From Akebia trifoliata (lineage: Eukaryota > Streptophyta > Magnoliopsida > Ranunculales > Lardizabalaceae), in the NCBI GenBank assembly GCA_017979445.1, contig CM030708.1:29297613-29361612 (forward strand): a stretch of DNA of 64,000 nt, in the 5' to 3' direction. Shown here in pieces: positions 48,546 to 59,363 of the stretch; the stretch's first letter is position 1, and each line of letters starts with the position of its first letter. The notes beneath the pieces are model-generated. The model searched no databases. It was not told the origin of the DNA and was given only the letters and a program-made list of their open reading frames with translations. A program made the translations under genes and the position numbers.

Positions 48546-50241
48546 ATTTTTCTTTCAATATTCCATCATCTTGATAGAATCTTAAGATTGTAGAGGATGG
48601 TAATAAATTTTAAAGGTTGAATTAAATATAATCTTAAGATTGAAAAGTAAGAACAAAAAATTGTATCCAAGACACTAAAGATAGATTACTGATTTTAAGA
48701 GGAAAAATCAATTTTTTTTTAAAGGGGGGTGGGGGGGTGTTACGGGTTGAAGACATGGGCATTTAGATCATTTTTAATTAATTAATTAATTGAAAAAGGT
48801 CGAGGCCAAGGTGCATGTCATCAGCTTCAACTCCATCTTCGAGCTATAACATAAACATTTTTATTCTCATCCTCGATATTGAGGTTTGAGGTTTCTATCT
48901 TCTTCAACCTTCAAATCTAAAAAATAATGTATTATTTTTAAAAAAGTAATATAAACATATTTTTGACTTTTCTCCGTAAGGTTTAAAGATGGTTAAGAAA
49001 CATGTGTGATACAAATGGTCCAATGGAAACAAGAATTTCCAAGAACATTTGGAACATTTTGTTTCTTGGTAGAAGAGCCGTTTTCAAGTAGTGTTCGATT
49101 GATTACGAATTAATCAATATTTGATTGATTGGTCCGAGGTTATCGACAAACAAGATTTGCCAAGTCACTTCATTTTTTTTTTTTTTTTGGTTCTAAATCA
49201 CTTCTTTTTTTCTTTGTGAGCATCGGGAATATCCCCATTCATAACTTCGAGTTACATATGATTGGACTTGTGGTTGCGGGGTGAAATAGTAATGAAGGGT
49301 TAAAGTTAACCTCTCCTCGGTTAGGGAATGATCAAGATTCTAGGTTATAGGTAGTCCAATTCTCAAACCTTATAACAACATGTTTTAAAGCTTGATGAGA
49401 AATCAAATATACACCAAAATGTGGAGGGGCATGCCTACATCATCCATTAATTTTAAGCTCAACTACCCAACAAAACCCAGCCTGTTATTTCAAGTTGGTA
49501 GATTTACAGACTTACAGATTTTCATAATCAAATGGTTTGCAAATCACTAATCATGATTTTTTTTAATTTGAAGGTCTTAGGTCATCAAAAGGTGGGCCCA
49601 ATAGTCATGACTTGAAGGGTCCGAAGAGGGTTCCACATGATAATAGAAGGGAAAGTCTTCGTTCAAATGTAGAATTTAATTCTAGACTTCACCTACAAGA
49701 AGTCAGCAACGTAGCCTTTTATTAAAATTTACAAATCAAAAAAGAATTTAAAATTTTAAAAATCAGTGACGTCCTGGCTTAGGTAAGAATAATTGGACCA
49801 CGGCATGATCTCATGGGTGACGTCACAATTCCTACCATTTATGACTGCCATTAAATTTAGATAAATGTTTATCTCGAGGGGAGGTATAAACATTGGGATG
49901 TGATCCATTGTGTTTTATTATAAAATGATTGATATGAAAGACTAATTATTGTTGTCAACCTGAAGTTTGTTACCAACCACACCTTACACCATCAACTTTG
50001 TTACCAATCAAACCTTGGAGTGGGGATCCACGTCATAAAATTCAAATTGATCAAGTTAATTTGTTACTTAACATATCTTGGAGTAGATCCTAACTGCATC
50101 ATTTCCTGGCATTCATTAACATGATATGATACCATATGGTTATAATGGAAAAAATTTTAAAATCTTTGAAAAGAAATGTTAATTTTCATTATTTAATGTT
50201 ATTTTTAAATTTAAGAGTTCAATAGCCATTCATTTTTTCAA
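48546..50241. other. Intergenic region left of the MULE
   Basis: 48585-48685 is the far end of the segmental duplication (matches 41416-41517). Beyond it no gene is seen. There is a G-rich run at 48723-48738 and T runs near 49170. Confidence 0.6.
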
Positions 50242-50650
50242 GGGGTAATTAAAAAAAATACAAAAAAAAAAGATTTATGAAAACAAATCGAATTTTTCAA
50301 ATATTTTTAAAAAGATACAAAACCGGTCTTTAAAAGACCGGTTTTTCTCTCTCCTCAAAATTCTCAATACACTCTCTCTCCTCTAATATTTTTTTTAAAA
50401 AAAAATGAAAAACCGGTCTTTAAAAGACCCTTTTTCTCTCTCCTCATTAATCTCTCACAATTTCTCTCTCTTCAATTATTTTAAAAAAACAAACCAATTT
50501 TTTTTTAAAAAGTTTTTCTCTCTCATCATTTATTTCTCACTCTTCTCTCTCCTTAAAATAAAAAACGAATTTATTTTTTAAAATTTTTTCTCTCTCTTCA
50601 TTCAATTATTTCACCCATTTCTCTCTCCTATTATTTAAAAAAAATGATTT
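50242..50650 (+). repeat. Left terminal inverted repeat of the MULE
   Basis: It matches the reverse complement of about 58945-59354 with small indels. It contains two copies of a palindrome, AACCGGTCTTTAAAAGACC (50321 and 50410); the second has lost its last bases. CTCTCTCCT motifs recur throughout. Confidence 0.9.
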
Positions 50651-51010
50651 AAAAAAAAAAACGATGTTTTTTAAAAAAAAATTTCTCTCTCTTCATTCAT
50701 TTCTCACACCCTTTCTCTCTCCTATTATTTAAAAAAAAAATGAATTTTTTTTAAAATTTTTTCTCTCTCTTCATTCATTTATTTCACCCATTTCTCTCTC
50801 CTATAAAAAAAAAAATGATTTAAAAAAAAAAACGATTTTTTTTAAAAAAAAAATTATCTCTCTTCATTCATTTCTCTCACCCCTTTCTCTCTCCTATTAT
50901 TTAAAAAAAAAAACGAATTTTTTTTAAAAAAATTTCTCTCTCTTCATTCATTTCTCTCACTTCTTTCTCACCTATGTTATTTAAAAAAAAACAATTTTTT
51001 TTTAATATTT
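50651..51010 (+). repeat. Expanded subterminal tandem repeat
   Basis: About five imperfect units of 75-110 bp repeat the inner TIR pattern CTCTCTTCATTCATTTCTC followed by CTCTCTCCTATTATTT and A/T runs. The right end has only about one such unit, so the left end expanded on its own. Confidence 0.75.
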
Positions 51011-51087
51011 TAAAAAAATCGAATTTTTTCTCTCTCTCTTTTTCAAATTCGACCGTTATATAGCCATTTTTTAGTCGTTTTTTTATC

Positions 51088-51110
51088 GTTATATTATATG
51101 TATATATATA
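51088..51110 (+). promoter_or_regulatory. Possible TATA region of the transposase gene
   Basis: A TATTATATGTATATATATAC tract lies about 120 bp upstream of the ATG at 51226. It is followed by three ~33-bp repeats containing CTATTTTGATTCTC. This is position and composition only. Confidence 0.35.
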
Positions 51111-51225
51111 CAATCTCACAAACTTATTTTTTCACAATTCTCACTATTTTGATCTTCTCATAATTCTTACTATTTTGATTCTCTAAAAATTCTCCTTTTT
51201 GATTCTCTCACAATTTACATCGAAT

Positions 51226-53433
51226 ATGAATTCAAGAGCAATTATTTGTCGATATGGCGGTTCTGTTGAAGGTATCACGTATATTGGTGGAAATACACGA
51301 CTTTTATCAACTTCATCAGAAATTACATATGCGGAGTTAAGAGCTCTTATTATTTCAGTCTGCAATATTCAACGACAATTTGCAATAAGGTCAGTTATTA
51401 ATTTAGATAATGAAAATTTTTTAATTGATATTTTTGATCAAGGAACCTGGGAATATATATTAAATTATAATCAAAATTCCCAAAGTACAATTATTTTTGT
51501 GATACAACATGAAAATTTTGTAATGTATCAATCAAATTATGGTCAAGGTGAGCCTAGTTCTTCAAATCAATATCAAAATACTGATATTGACCATAATATT
51601 ACATACAATACAATTCAACGTAATGTTGTAATACAAAATGATTTTGAGAGTGATGTAGATGAATTTATTGATAACAATTTGAGTTCGTCATCCGACGATG
51701 ATGAAAATATATTAGATATTTATATTGGTAAAATTTTTAATAATGTAATTGAATTAAGAAAACATATAATTTCTTTAGCTATTACTCATAATTTTAGAAT
51801 AAAATATGTTATTAATAATAAAGAAAAATTTATAGTTAAATGCGATGTTCCAAATTGTGATTGGCGCATATATGCAAAAAAAATTGCAAATGGTGATTTA
51901 TTTACTATACGTAAATTTAACACAACCCACACATGTATGGGTACAATGGACTCACGACCTCATCCTCAAGCCAGTAGTAACTGGATAAAGGATAAAATAT
52001 TAACTCGAGTAAGAAATAATCAATTTTATTCTCCCCAATCTATAATGGCTGATATTAGAGATGAATATAATGTATCTATCACATATATAAAAGCTTGGAA
52101 AGCAAGGGAAAAAGCTAATCGTGAAATACATGGTTGTGAAGTTGAAGCATATAAAAATATTGAATATTATTGTCAAACTATTTTAGAAACAAATCTAGGA
52201 AGTTTTTGTTTTCTTAAAATTAGTTCAAATAGTTATTTTCAACGTATTTTTATATTTTTTAAAGCATGTATAGATGGTTTTAAAAATGGATGTTTACCAA
52301 TTGTAGGATTAGATGGTACATTCTTAAAAGATAAATATCAAGGTATACTACTTGCTTGCGATTGCTCACGATCCAAATTATGGTATTTTTCCACTTGCAT
52401 ATGCAATAGTTGAACAAGAAAATAAAGATACTTGGGAATGGTTTTTAAATTGTTTTGAAATGTCACTTAGACCTTATGATTTTAATAAAATTTCATTTAT
52501 TTCAGATAAACAAAAAGGAATAATATTTGCAATTAATAAATATTTTCCTTCATCATTTTATTTTTTTTTGCATTCAACATTTTCAAGCAAATTTAAAAAG
52601 AATTTATAAATCAGATTTATTTTGTAAACTTTTAGAAAAAGTTGCTAAAGCTTATACTGAAATTGACTGTAAAACAAAGTTAGAATTAATTAAGAGAGAA
52701 AATATTGAAATATATAATTGGATAATATCAGAGGAAGATCCAACACATGCATTAGTTCATTGGGCAGTAAGTCATTCTCCAATACCTCGTTTTAGAATAA
52801 TAAGATCAAATGCAAATGAAAGTTTTAATTCATGGATATTAAAATTGCGTATGAAACCAATAACCGGATTATTAGAAGGTATTAGGTGTAAAATAATTGA
52901 ATTACATAATAGACGTAGAGATAAAGAGTCTTACTTGGGATTCTCAATTAGTTCCAAGGATTGAAAATAAAATTCGAAAAAGAATACAAAAAACTATTAG
53001 TTGTGAACTTTTAACTATTAATGATATGAGATTTGAAGTTTATGATCGCGAGAAATCAAAAACACATGTACTTCAAATGGATAATAGATATTGTACTTGT
53101 GGCAAATGGGTTCAAACACTTATTCCATGCCAACATGCAATCAAAGTATGTGATATGAAAAGATGGGATAAATATCAATTTTGTTCTAACGAATTTAGTG
53201 TTGAAAGATATAGACAGTGTTACGCAACTTCTATGGAAGGTATTCCTGATCCATATGAGTTAGAAAATCCTCCTCAACGAGAAGAACAAATTTTGCCGCC
53301 TATGACTCGACGCCGACCCGGTCGTCCAAAAGTAAACAGAAAGAAAACTGATGTTCAAGATGTGCGACCATTGCATTGTAGTCGTTGTGGAAATATTGGA
53401 CACAATCGATCCACATGTAGAAATTCAATTTGA
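51226..53433 (+). pseudogene. mudrA: mudrA-like MULE transposase with three frameshifts
   Basis: The start is ATG 51226 (MNSRAIICRYGGSVEG). The reading spans about 735 codons in four pieces: frame 1 to about 52354, then frame 2 to about 52570 (a T run), then frame 0 to about 52935, then frame 1 to the stop at 53433. Each change fits a single extra base. Domains in order: N-terminal region, MuDR-type DNA-binding region (FNNVIELRKHI...CDVPNCDWRIYAKK...THTC), MULE DDE transposase domain (GLDGTFLK; PLAYAIVEQENKDTWEWF; SDKQKGI), SWIM zinc finger (CTCGKWVQTLIPCQHAI) and a CCHC knuckle (CSRCGNIGHNRSTC). It would cut and paste the element by binding the TIRs. Either the gene is dead or the sequence has base-insertion errors. 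Confidence 0.88.
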
Positions 53434-53539
53434 AAATAATTGTAATTTTTTAATTTTTGTTAAATGTTTGTGTTTAATTTTGTTTATCAATTTGTAAGTT
53501 GAAATGTAATATGTACGTATGAAAATAGTAGATTGGTTC

Positions 53540-54115
53540 AACCACTAAATGTTGAGTTCACCACTTTTTAACTTAATTAACTTACCACTTAGTGTTGAGT
53601 TCACCACTTTTTAACTTAATTAACTTACCACCTAGTGTTGAGTTCACCCACTTTTTAACTTAATTAACTTACCACTTAGTGTTGAGTTCACCATTTTTTA
53701 TTTAATTACCATCGAACTCGACAATAATTAAATAAAATGTGGTGAACTCAACACTACACAATGTAAAAAATTGGTGAACTCTTTGATTCTTAATGTTGAG
53801 TTCACCACTTTTTAACTTAATTAACTTACCACATAATGTTGAGTTCACCACTTTTTAACTTAATTAACTTACCACCTAGTGTTGAGTTCACCCACTTTTT
53901 AACTTAATTAACTTACCACTTAGTGTTGAGTTCACCCACTTTTTAACTTAATTACCATCGACCTCGACAATAATTAAATAAAATGTGGTGAACTCACCAC
54001 TTAATGTTGAGTTCACCACTTTTTAACTTAATTAACTTACCACTTAGTAATGAGTTTACCAATTTTTATTTAATTACCATCGAACTCGATAGTAATTAAA
54101 TAAAACGAAACTCTA
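53540..54115. repeat. Higher-order tandem array between the MULE genes
   Basis: About ten ~44-bp monomers of GTTGAGTTCACCACTTTTTA plus AACTTAATTAACTTACCAC occur as 4 + 4 + 2, separated by a spacer containing CATCGAACTCGACAATAATT and an inverted GTGGTGAACTCA. The first two blocks of four are near copies of each other. The same monomer and spacer form the centre of the foldback element at 19.2 kb. Confidence 0.85.
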
Positions 54116-54232
54116 ACAATTGTATAATTTAAACTTTATATCATAACAAACTTAATTACGTGAAAAATTTAATTACGTGACAAATATTTCGAATATAAAC
54201 TTAATCACGTGATAAACAAACATAATAAATGA

Positions 54233-56791
54233 CTAATAGCGACAGTGTTTGCCTCGACTACAATCACCTTTTAATAACTCTCGAGCAGATTTTTTAGATA
54301 CATTTCTTTCTGGATTACGTCTAGGTAAAACAATACCTAATTCTTCAGCAGATGGGGGCTGAGATGATTGAAGATGTGGAGCTTGTGCACTTTGTGGAGT
54401 TTGTGGGTATTGCATCAAGTATTCATATGCAGGCTGAGATGACTGAAGATGTGCATCCTCTGGAGTCTGTGAGTATTGTGTATGATATGGATCTAAAGGA
54501 GAAAATGATGAGTGCATGTCATAAGGGGAATCCAACAAAGATGAAAAGTAACCTGTCCCGAGATTTGCACGCATCATTTCCTCATCCTGATCAGCATGTA
54601 CTGGAATATAATCACTCTGACTCATCTGTGTGTAATATCCAATTCCATCATCCTGTTGCTCTCGAGACTCCTCATATTGATGCTCTTGAGACTCCTCATC
54701 ACCACCCTCCTCCTCCTCATCCTCATCCTCATCCTCATCGTACATGTCATTCTCAGGCTCAGGCTCAGGCTCAGGATCGGGCTCAGGTTCAGGCTCAGGC
54801 TCGGGTTCAGGATCAGGTCGACGACGTCGACGTTGCGAAACTGTATAAACTGGCTCACCTGGTTTAGGAATCTGAAGATGCAAAGGTGGTTGTAATGTCA
54901 AAGTTGAGATAGCAGCTTCCAACTGATTTATGACTCGTCCATGGACATCCATTTCACGGATTTGTGGAGTCAAAGAATTAAGAACACCGGCCTGAAAAAT
55001 AATATACCATGTTAGATATAAATTTATATAAATTTTTATTAAAAAAATTAAATTATTAAAATAAATGTTATAACTTACCACATTATAACATCTGTCTCTG
55101 TATAATGCGCACAAGTCATCCGTATAACCACGAGGCATATATCGCGGTTCAAGAAAATGTAGTGCCGGATTATGCATCCGAGGACAACCATACCATCTCC
55201 GAAATTCTTCGGATGGCCAATCATCTAAATATTTTTAAAATTATCATGTAAGTCTCAACATAATTAACATAATTGACATAAACCTTACAAGTAAACTTCA
55301 CTTTAAAATTACCTTGCAAGTTATTGCATAATTGACCATGTACGGAAAATTTAATAAATTTTTCTTCCCAATCTATCATTAATGTAGTATTTATTATTCC
55401 CCTCCTCCCTACTGTAGCCCATCGTTGGACAGGACCCGGGATAAGCTGCTGTAAACCAAATTGTCGCATACATCTATCCGCAGGATGATAGAATGCAGTG
55501 TGTAAAAATATTACAGAAGATCGGTGCAAGCTTAGATCACGAGTTGTACGTATAATCTCCATATCTTCACCTGCAATATGAAGATATGGGGTCCATACAA
55601 CCTAAAAAAAAAATAATAAATAAGAAGAAATATCATAATAACAATTTAATTAGACATATAAATAAAAATGTTTATATTTACCATAGAGGGAAGAAGAAAA
55701 TCCAACTCGGTCCGATATGATAAAACACTGTGTGATGCGGATCACCAATATATATCCTATTTTGCGTCATCCATCTACATGCTCGAGGGAATGAAAGATC
55801 GTAACTCGTAAGTATAGGCCTACCTACTGATAATCGTTCGTGTGCCCATACTTGTAATAATGGAGTACATCCCATGAGTCTCGATGGTCGCTTCCCCTCA
55901 GTTCTTACAAATTTGCTAAGAGAAGAATATAAAAATGCAAGAACGGCGGCACCCCAAGCATAACTTGACGTAACAGATAGATCTCTAAATAAATAGAGTA
56001 GACTACTATCAACAACATTACTCGATGCATCTGGAAATAGTGTGGCTCCACATAGTGCTAGTAGATATGCACGAGTATAATTATTTACCTAATATAAAGT
56101 AAAATATTAATAAATAATTCAAATATATTGATTTTAATTTAATATTTTTATAATAATAAAAATTTAAAATTTACCTCATTTATTGACATATCTCCGTTTG
56201 GCAATCTCCCAAATGTATCGCGTAGCCATCTAAGGCTAATAAAATTGTAAGAAGAGCTTCCGTTAGCAGGAGGTAGTCTTCCAAGACACTCATAGATAAG
56301 ATTGGGATACTCCTCTCTCTTTATACGTGGTACAACAATAGGAGACCCATCGATCTTCAGTCCCAAACAATGAAAAGTGTCTTCTAATGTGATGGTCATC
56401 TCTCCGAGTGGAAGGTGAAACGTGCAAGTCTTTGGCCAAAATCTCTCAGCTAATGCATAGCAAAGACATGCATCATGATGCAACCATCGGATGCGCTGGT
56501 AATGCTCAAAACCAGCAGCTGCAGCAACAGCTTCTCGTGGACCACTAATGTCCCAATCTCTAAAAAATTGTCCATGATATCGCAATTGTAAATGGGAGTC
56601 GTAATCAATCTACATAATTATAAAATCAATTATTAAATAATTATATAATTGTAATCAATCTACATCATTAATTTTTAAATAAAAATTCTAACCTGTCCCA
56701 TCCATATATCACTCGATATATGACCCTGCCGATCGGTTAAAACAACATCTGTAGTCGGACCTCCAGGAATACGTCCATCATTGGCTGCCAT
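54233..56791 (-). CDS. Plant mobile domain (PMD, MAIN-like) gene carried by the MULE
   Basis: Six exons on the minus strand: 56791-56693, 56609-56175, 56088-55682, 55601-55313, 55224-55079 and 54991-54233, all GT-AG, about 710 residues. The start is MAANDGRIPGG. The PMD spans exons 2-4 with family blocks GFEHYQRIRWLHHDACL, ALAERFWPKTCTFHLPLGEM, TLEDTFHCLGL, RAYLLALCGATLFPD and AWGAAVLAFLYSSL. Exon 6 encodes an acidic tail (Pro-Glu repeats, then Asp/Glu run) and a basic end (GKHCRY). Exon 3 is 407 bases, one short of the phase needed; the reading shifts near a T run at about 55722, so the copy has one apparent frameshift. PMD proteins occur both in transposons and as host genes (MAIN, MAIL1) needed for gene and transposon silencing. 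The function inside a MULE is unknown. Confidence 0.85.
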
Positions 56792-56799
56792 CTATTACA

Positions 56800-57880
56800 A
56801 TAAATTAAGATTATAAGATATTGATATTAAGGTCACGTGATACATTTAAATTAAGAGTGCTGAATTTGTAAATATTTTAGTTACCCTTTATAGTTTCTAA
56901 CCTAGGAAATTAACTTAAAAGAAAAATAAAATATGACTTAAATGTGTTTGAACATATGTTTTCAGAATGTTTTTTTTATTTATATTCTGTAGAAAAAAAA
57001 TAATTTTAATATTCTTTTTTCAAATTAGTTAAATTTTCGAGGTTAATTTTTTAATTAAATTTATACTCAAATTCAATTTTCATTTCAAAGTCCACAAACA
57101 TGCAAACACAATCAATTAATTTTATAACTCAACACTACATGTGCAAGAAATTACAAAAAACTATGTGTTTTGCCAAAATTACTAAACTATGTGAGGTTAA
57201 TATTACAATGATGCATTAATATTTTTTTTGTGGGTGATGATAAGAAGATTTATTCTAACATAGGATTATCAAACATGACATTCATGTGGACCCAACAATG
57301 AGTGCAAAAGGGGATAGGAAAATGAAATAATACATAAATATTTTCAAACTTCTATACTTCTATAAGGACAAATTTGTTATTATTGCTCTTGACTTTTGTG
57401 GTGTTGTAATCTCAACATAATTTTTTAACACCACTAGTTGGTTTAAAAGGTATCCTATTTTTTTTTTCTAAAGAAAGCTTTTGAAAATATAGTCCCACAT
57501 TAGATGATTATAAGAGTACTTGGATTATTTTTCTTTCTTTTCTTTTTGTCTGTTTTAAAACTTCTATATAAAAACCCAAACACTTCAAATCATGATTTGT
57601 ATATGCCTTACCTAAAATTAGCTCTATATTGATTTCATTAATTTTTCTAATCACATTTGTATATAAACATTAATAATATATCTAATTATCTATAACATAT
57701 TTTTTGTGCCATATTTTCATAATGTTTTTTATTTATTTAAATTTGGTAGAGAAAAATAATTTTAATATTCTTTTTCTAAATTAATTAGATTTTCGAAGTT
57801 AATTTCTAAATTAAATTTATACACAAATGGACCTCAAATTCAATTTTCATTTCAAAGTCCACAAACATGACATTCATGTG
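56800..57880. repeat. PMD upstream region with diverged repeats
   Basis: A ~140-bp unit ending TTTCAAAGTCCACAAACATG occurs at about 56967-57105 and 57720-57868. A ~100-bp unit (ATTACAATGATGCATT ... ACATTCATGTGGACCCAA) first appears at 57203 and recurs at about 58048, 58204 and 58513. No coding sequence is seen. Confidence 0.65.
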
Positions 57881-57883
57881 AAC

Positions 57884-58770
57884 CAAATAAGATCAAGATT
57901 TTATGAGATCAAGATCAAAAGATCAAGATCATGAGATCTTGATCTTATGAGATCATGAGATCTTGATCTTATGAGATCAAGATCAAAATATCAAGATCAT
58001 GAGATCTTGATCTCATGATAAGATGATCTTCATCTTATGAGTTTAATATTACAATGATGCATTTATATTTTTGTGTGGGTGATGATAGGAAGATTTCTTG
58101 TAACATAGGATCATCAAACATGACACTCATGTGAATCCAATAAAATCAAGATCATGAGATCTTGATCTCATGATAAGATGATCTTCATCTTATGAGATTA
58201 ATATTACAATAATGCATTTATATTTTTTTTTGTGGGTGATGATAGGAAGATTTATTGTAACATAGGATCATCAAAGATGACATTCATATGAATCTAATAA
58301 GATCAAGATCAAAAGATCATGAGATCTTGATCTTATGAGATCAAGATCAAAGATCATGAGATCTTGATCTTATGAGATCAAGATCATGAGATCTTGATCT
58401 TATGAGATCAAGATCAAAGATCATGAGATCTTGATCTTATGAGATCAAGATCAAAGATCAAAAGATCAAGATCATGAGATCTTGATCTCATGATAAGATG
58501 ATCTTGATCTTATGATGTTAATATTACAATGATGCATTTATATTTTTTTTGTAGGTGATGATAAGAAGATTTATTTTAACATAGGATTATCAAACATGAC
58601 ATTCATGTGGACCCAATAAGATCAAGATCATGAGCTCTTGATCTATCATGAGACCAAGATCAAAAGATCTTCATCTTATCTTGAGATCAAAAGATCTTGA
58701 TCTCATGATAAGATGATCTTGATCTTATCTTGAGATCAAGATGTTGAGATCTCAAGATCTTGAGATAAAA
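57884..58770. repeat. GATC-palindrome field
   Basis: It is packed with short palindromes built from GATCAAGATC, GATCATGAGATC and GATCTTGATC, arranged so that long stretches are their own reverse complements (for example around 58320-58500). It is broken into blocks by copies of a ~100-bp unit. Confidence 0.85.
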
Positions 58771-58944
58771 TAATAAAAACAAATTTTTGATTTACCTTAC
58801 CTTAGTTGAAGAAGAAGATGAAGAAGAAGAAGATGAAAAAGTAAAAAAAAAAGTAATTCTTTTGGAGAGAAGAGAAGAGAAGAGAAGAGAAGGGTAAAAG
58901 AAATAAGTAAAGAGAGAGAAAATTAAAAAAAAAAATCGTTTTTT

Positions 58945-59354
58945 TTTAAAAAAATAATAGGAGAGAGAAATTGGTGAAATAATTGAATGAAGAGAGAGAA
59001 AAAATTTTAAAAAATAAATTCGTTTTTTATTTTAAGGAGAGAGAAAAGAGTGAGAAATAAATGATGAGAGAGAAAAACTTTTTTAAAAAAAATTGGTTTT
59101 TTTTTTAAAATAATTGAAGAGAGAGAAATTGTGAGAGATTAATGAGGAGAGAGAAAAACCGGTCTTTTAAAGACCGGTTTTTCAGTTTTTTTAAAAAAAA
59201 AATATTAGAGGAGAGAGAGTGTATTGAGAAATTTTGAGGAGAGAGAAAAACCGGTCTTTTAAAGACCGGTTTTGTATCTTTTTAAAAATATTTGAAAAAT
59301 TCGATTTGTTTTCATAAATACTTTTTTTTTTTGTATTTTTTTGATAATTACCCC
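58945..59354 (-). repeat. Right terminal inverted repeat of the MULE
   Basis: The reverse complement of the left TIR. Both internal palindromes are intact here (AACCGGTCTTTTAAAGACC at 59157 and 59249). Confidence 0.9.
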
Positions 59355-59363
59355 TTTTTTCAA

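Larger units (their letters stand above)
50242..59354. mobile_element. Mutator-like element (MULE), 9,113 bp, with mudrA and a PMD gene
   Basis: Both ends read GGGGTAATTA inward and continue as a terminal inverted repeat of about 400 bp. A perfect 9-bp target duplication TTTTTTCAA flanks it (50233-50241 and 59355-59363), as Mutator elements make. Inside are a MURA-like transposase on the plus strand and a plant mobile domain gene on the minus strand, converging on a tandem array. The gene order is like maize MuDR, but the mudrB position holds the PMD gene. Both genes carry apparent frameshifts, so this copy may no longer be autonomous. The perfect target duplication and well-kept ends argue for a fairly recent insertion. 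Confidence 0.9.

Noticed and set aside
54352..54895. Plus-strand open frames opposite the PMD last exon
   Set aside because: Mirror frames of the acidic Pro-Glu/Asp-Glu repeat; the minus-strand exon is in phase with five upstream exons.
57884..58770. GATC field considered as a CRISPR-like or satellite array
   Set aside because: No constant repeat with variable spacers, eukaryotic setting, and irregular palindrome blocks rather than a fixed monomer.
50242..59354. Whether the MULE captured a recent host PMD gene fragment (Pack-MULE)
   Set aside because: The PMD gene appears full length with a start, six exons and a stop, and sits with a transposase in the same element, unlike Pack-MULE fragments. 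Kept only as an alternative to test.
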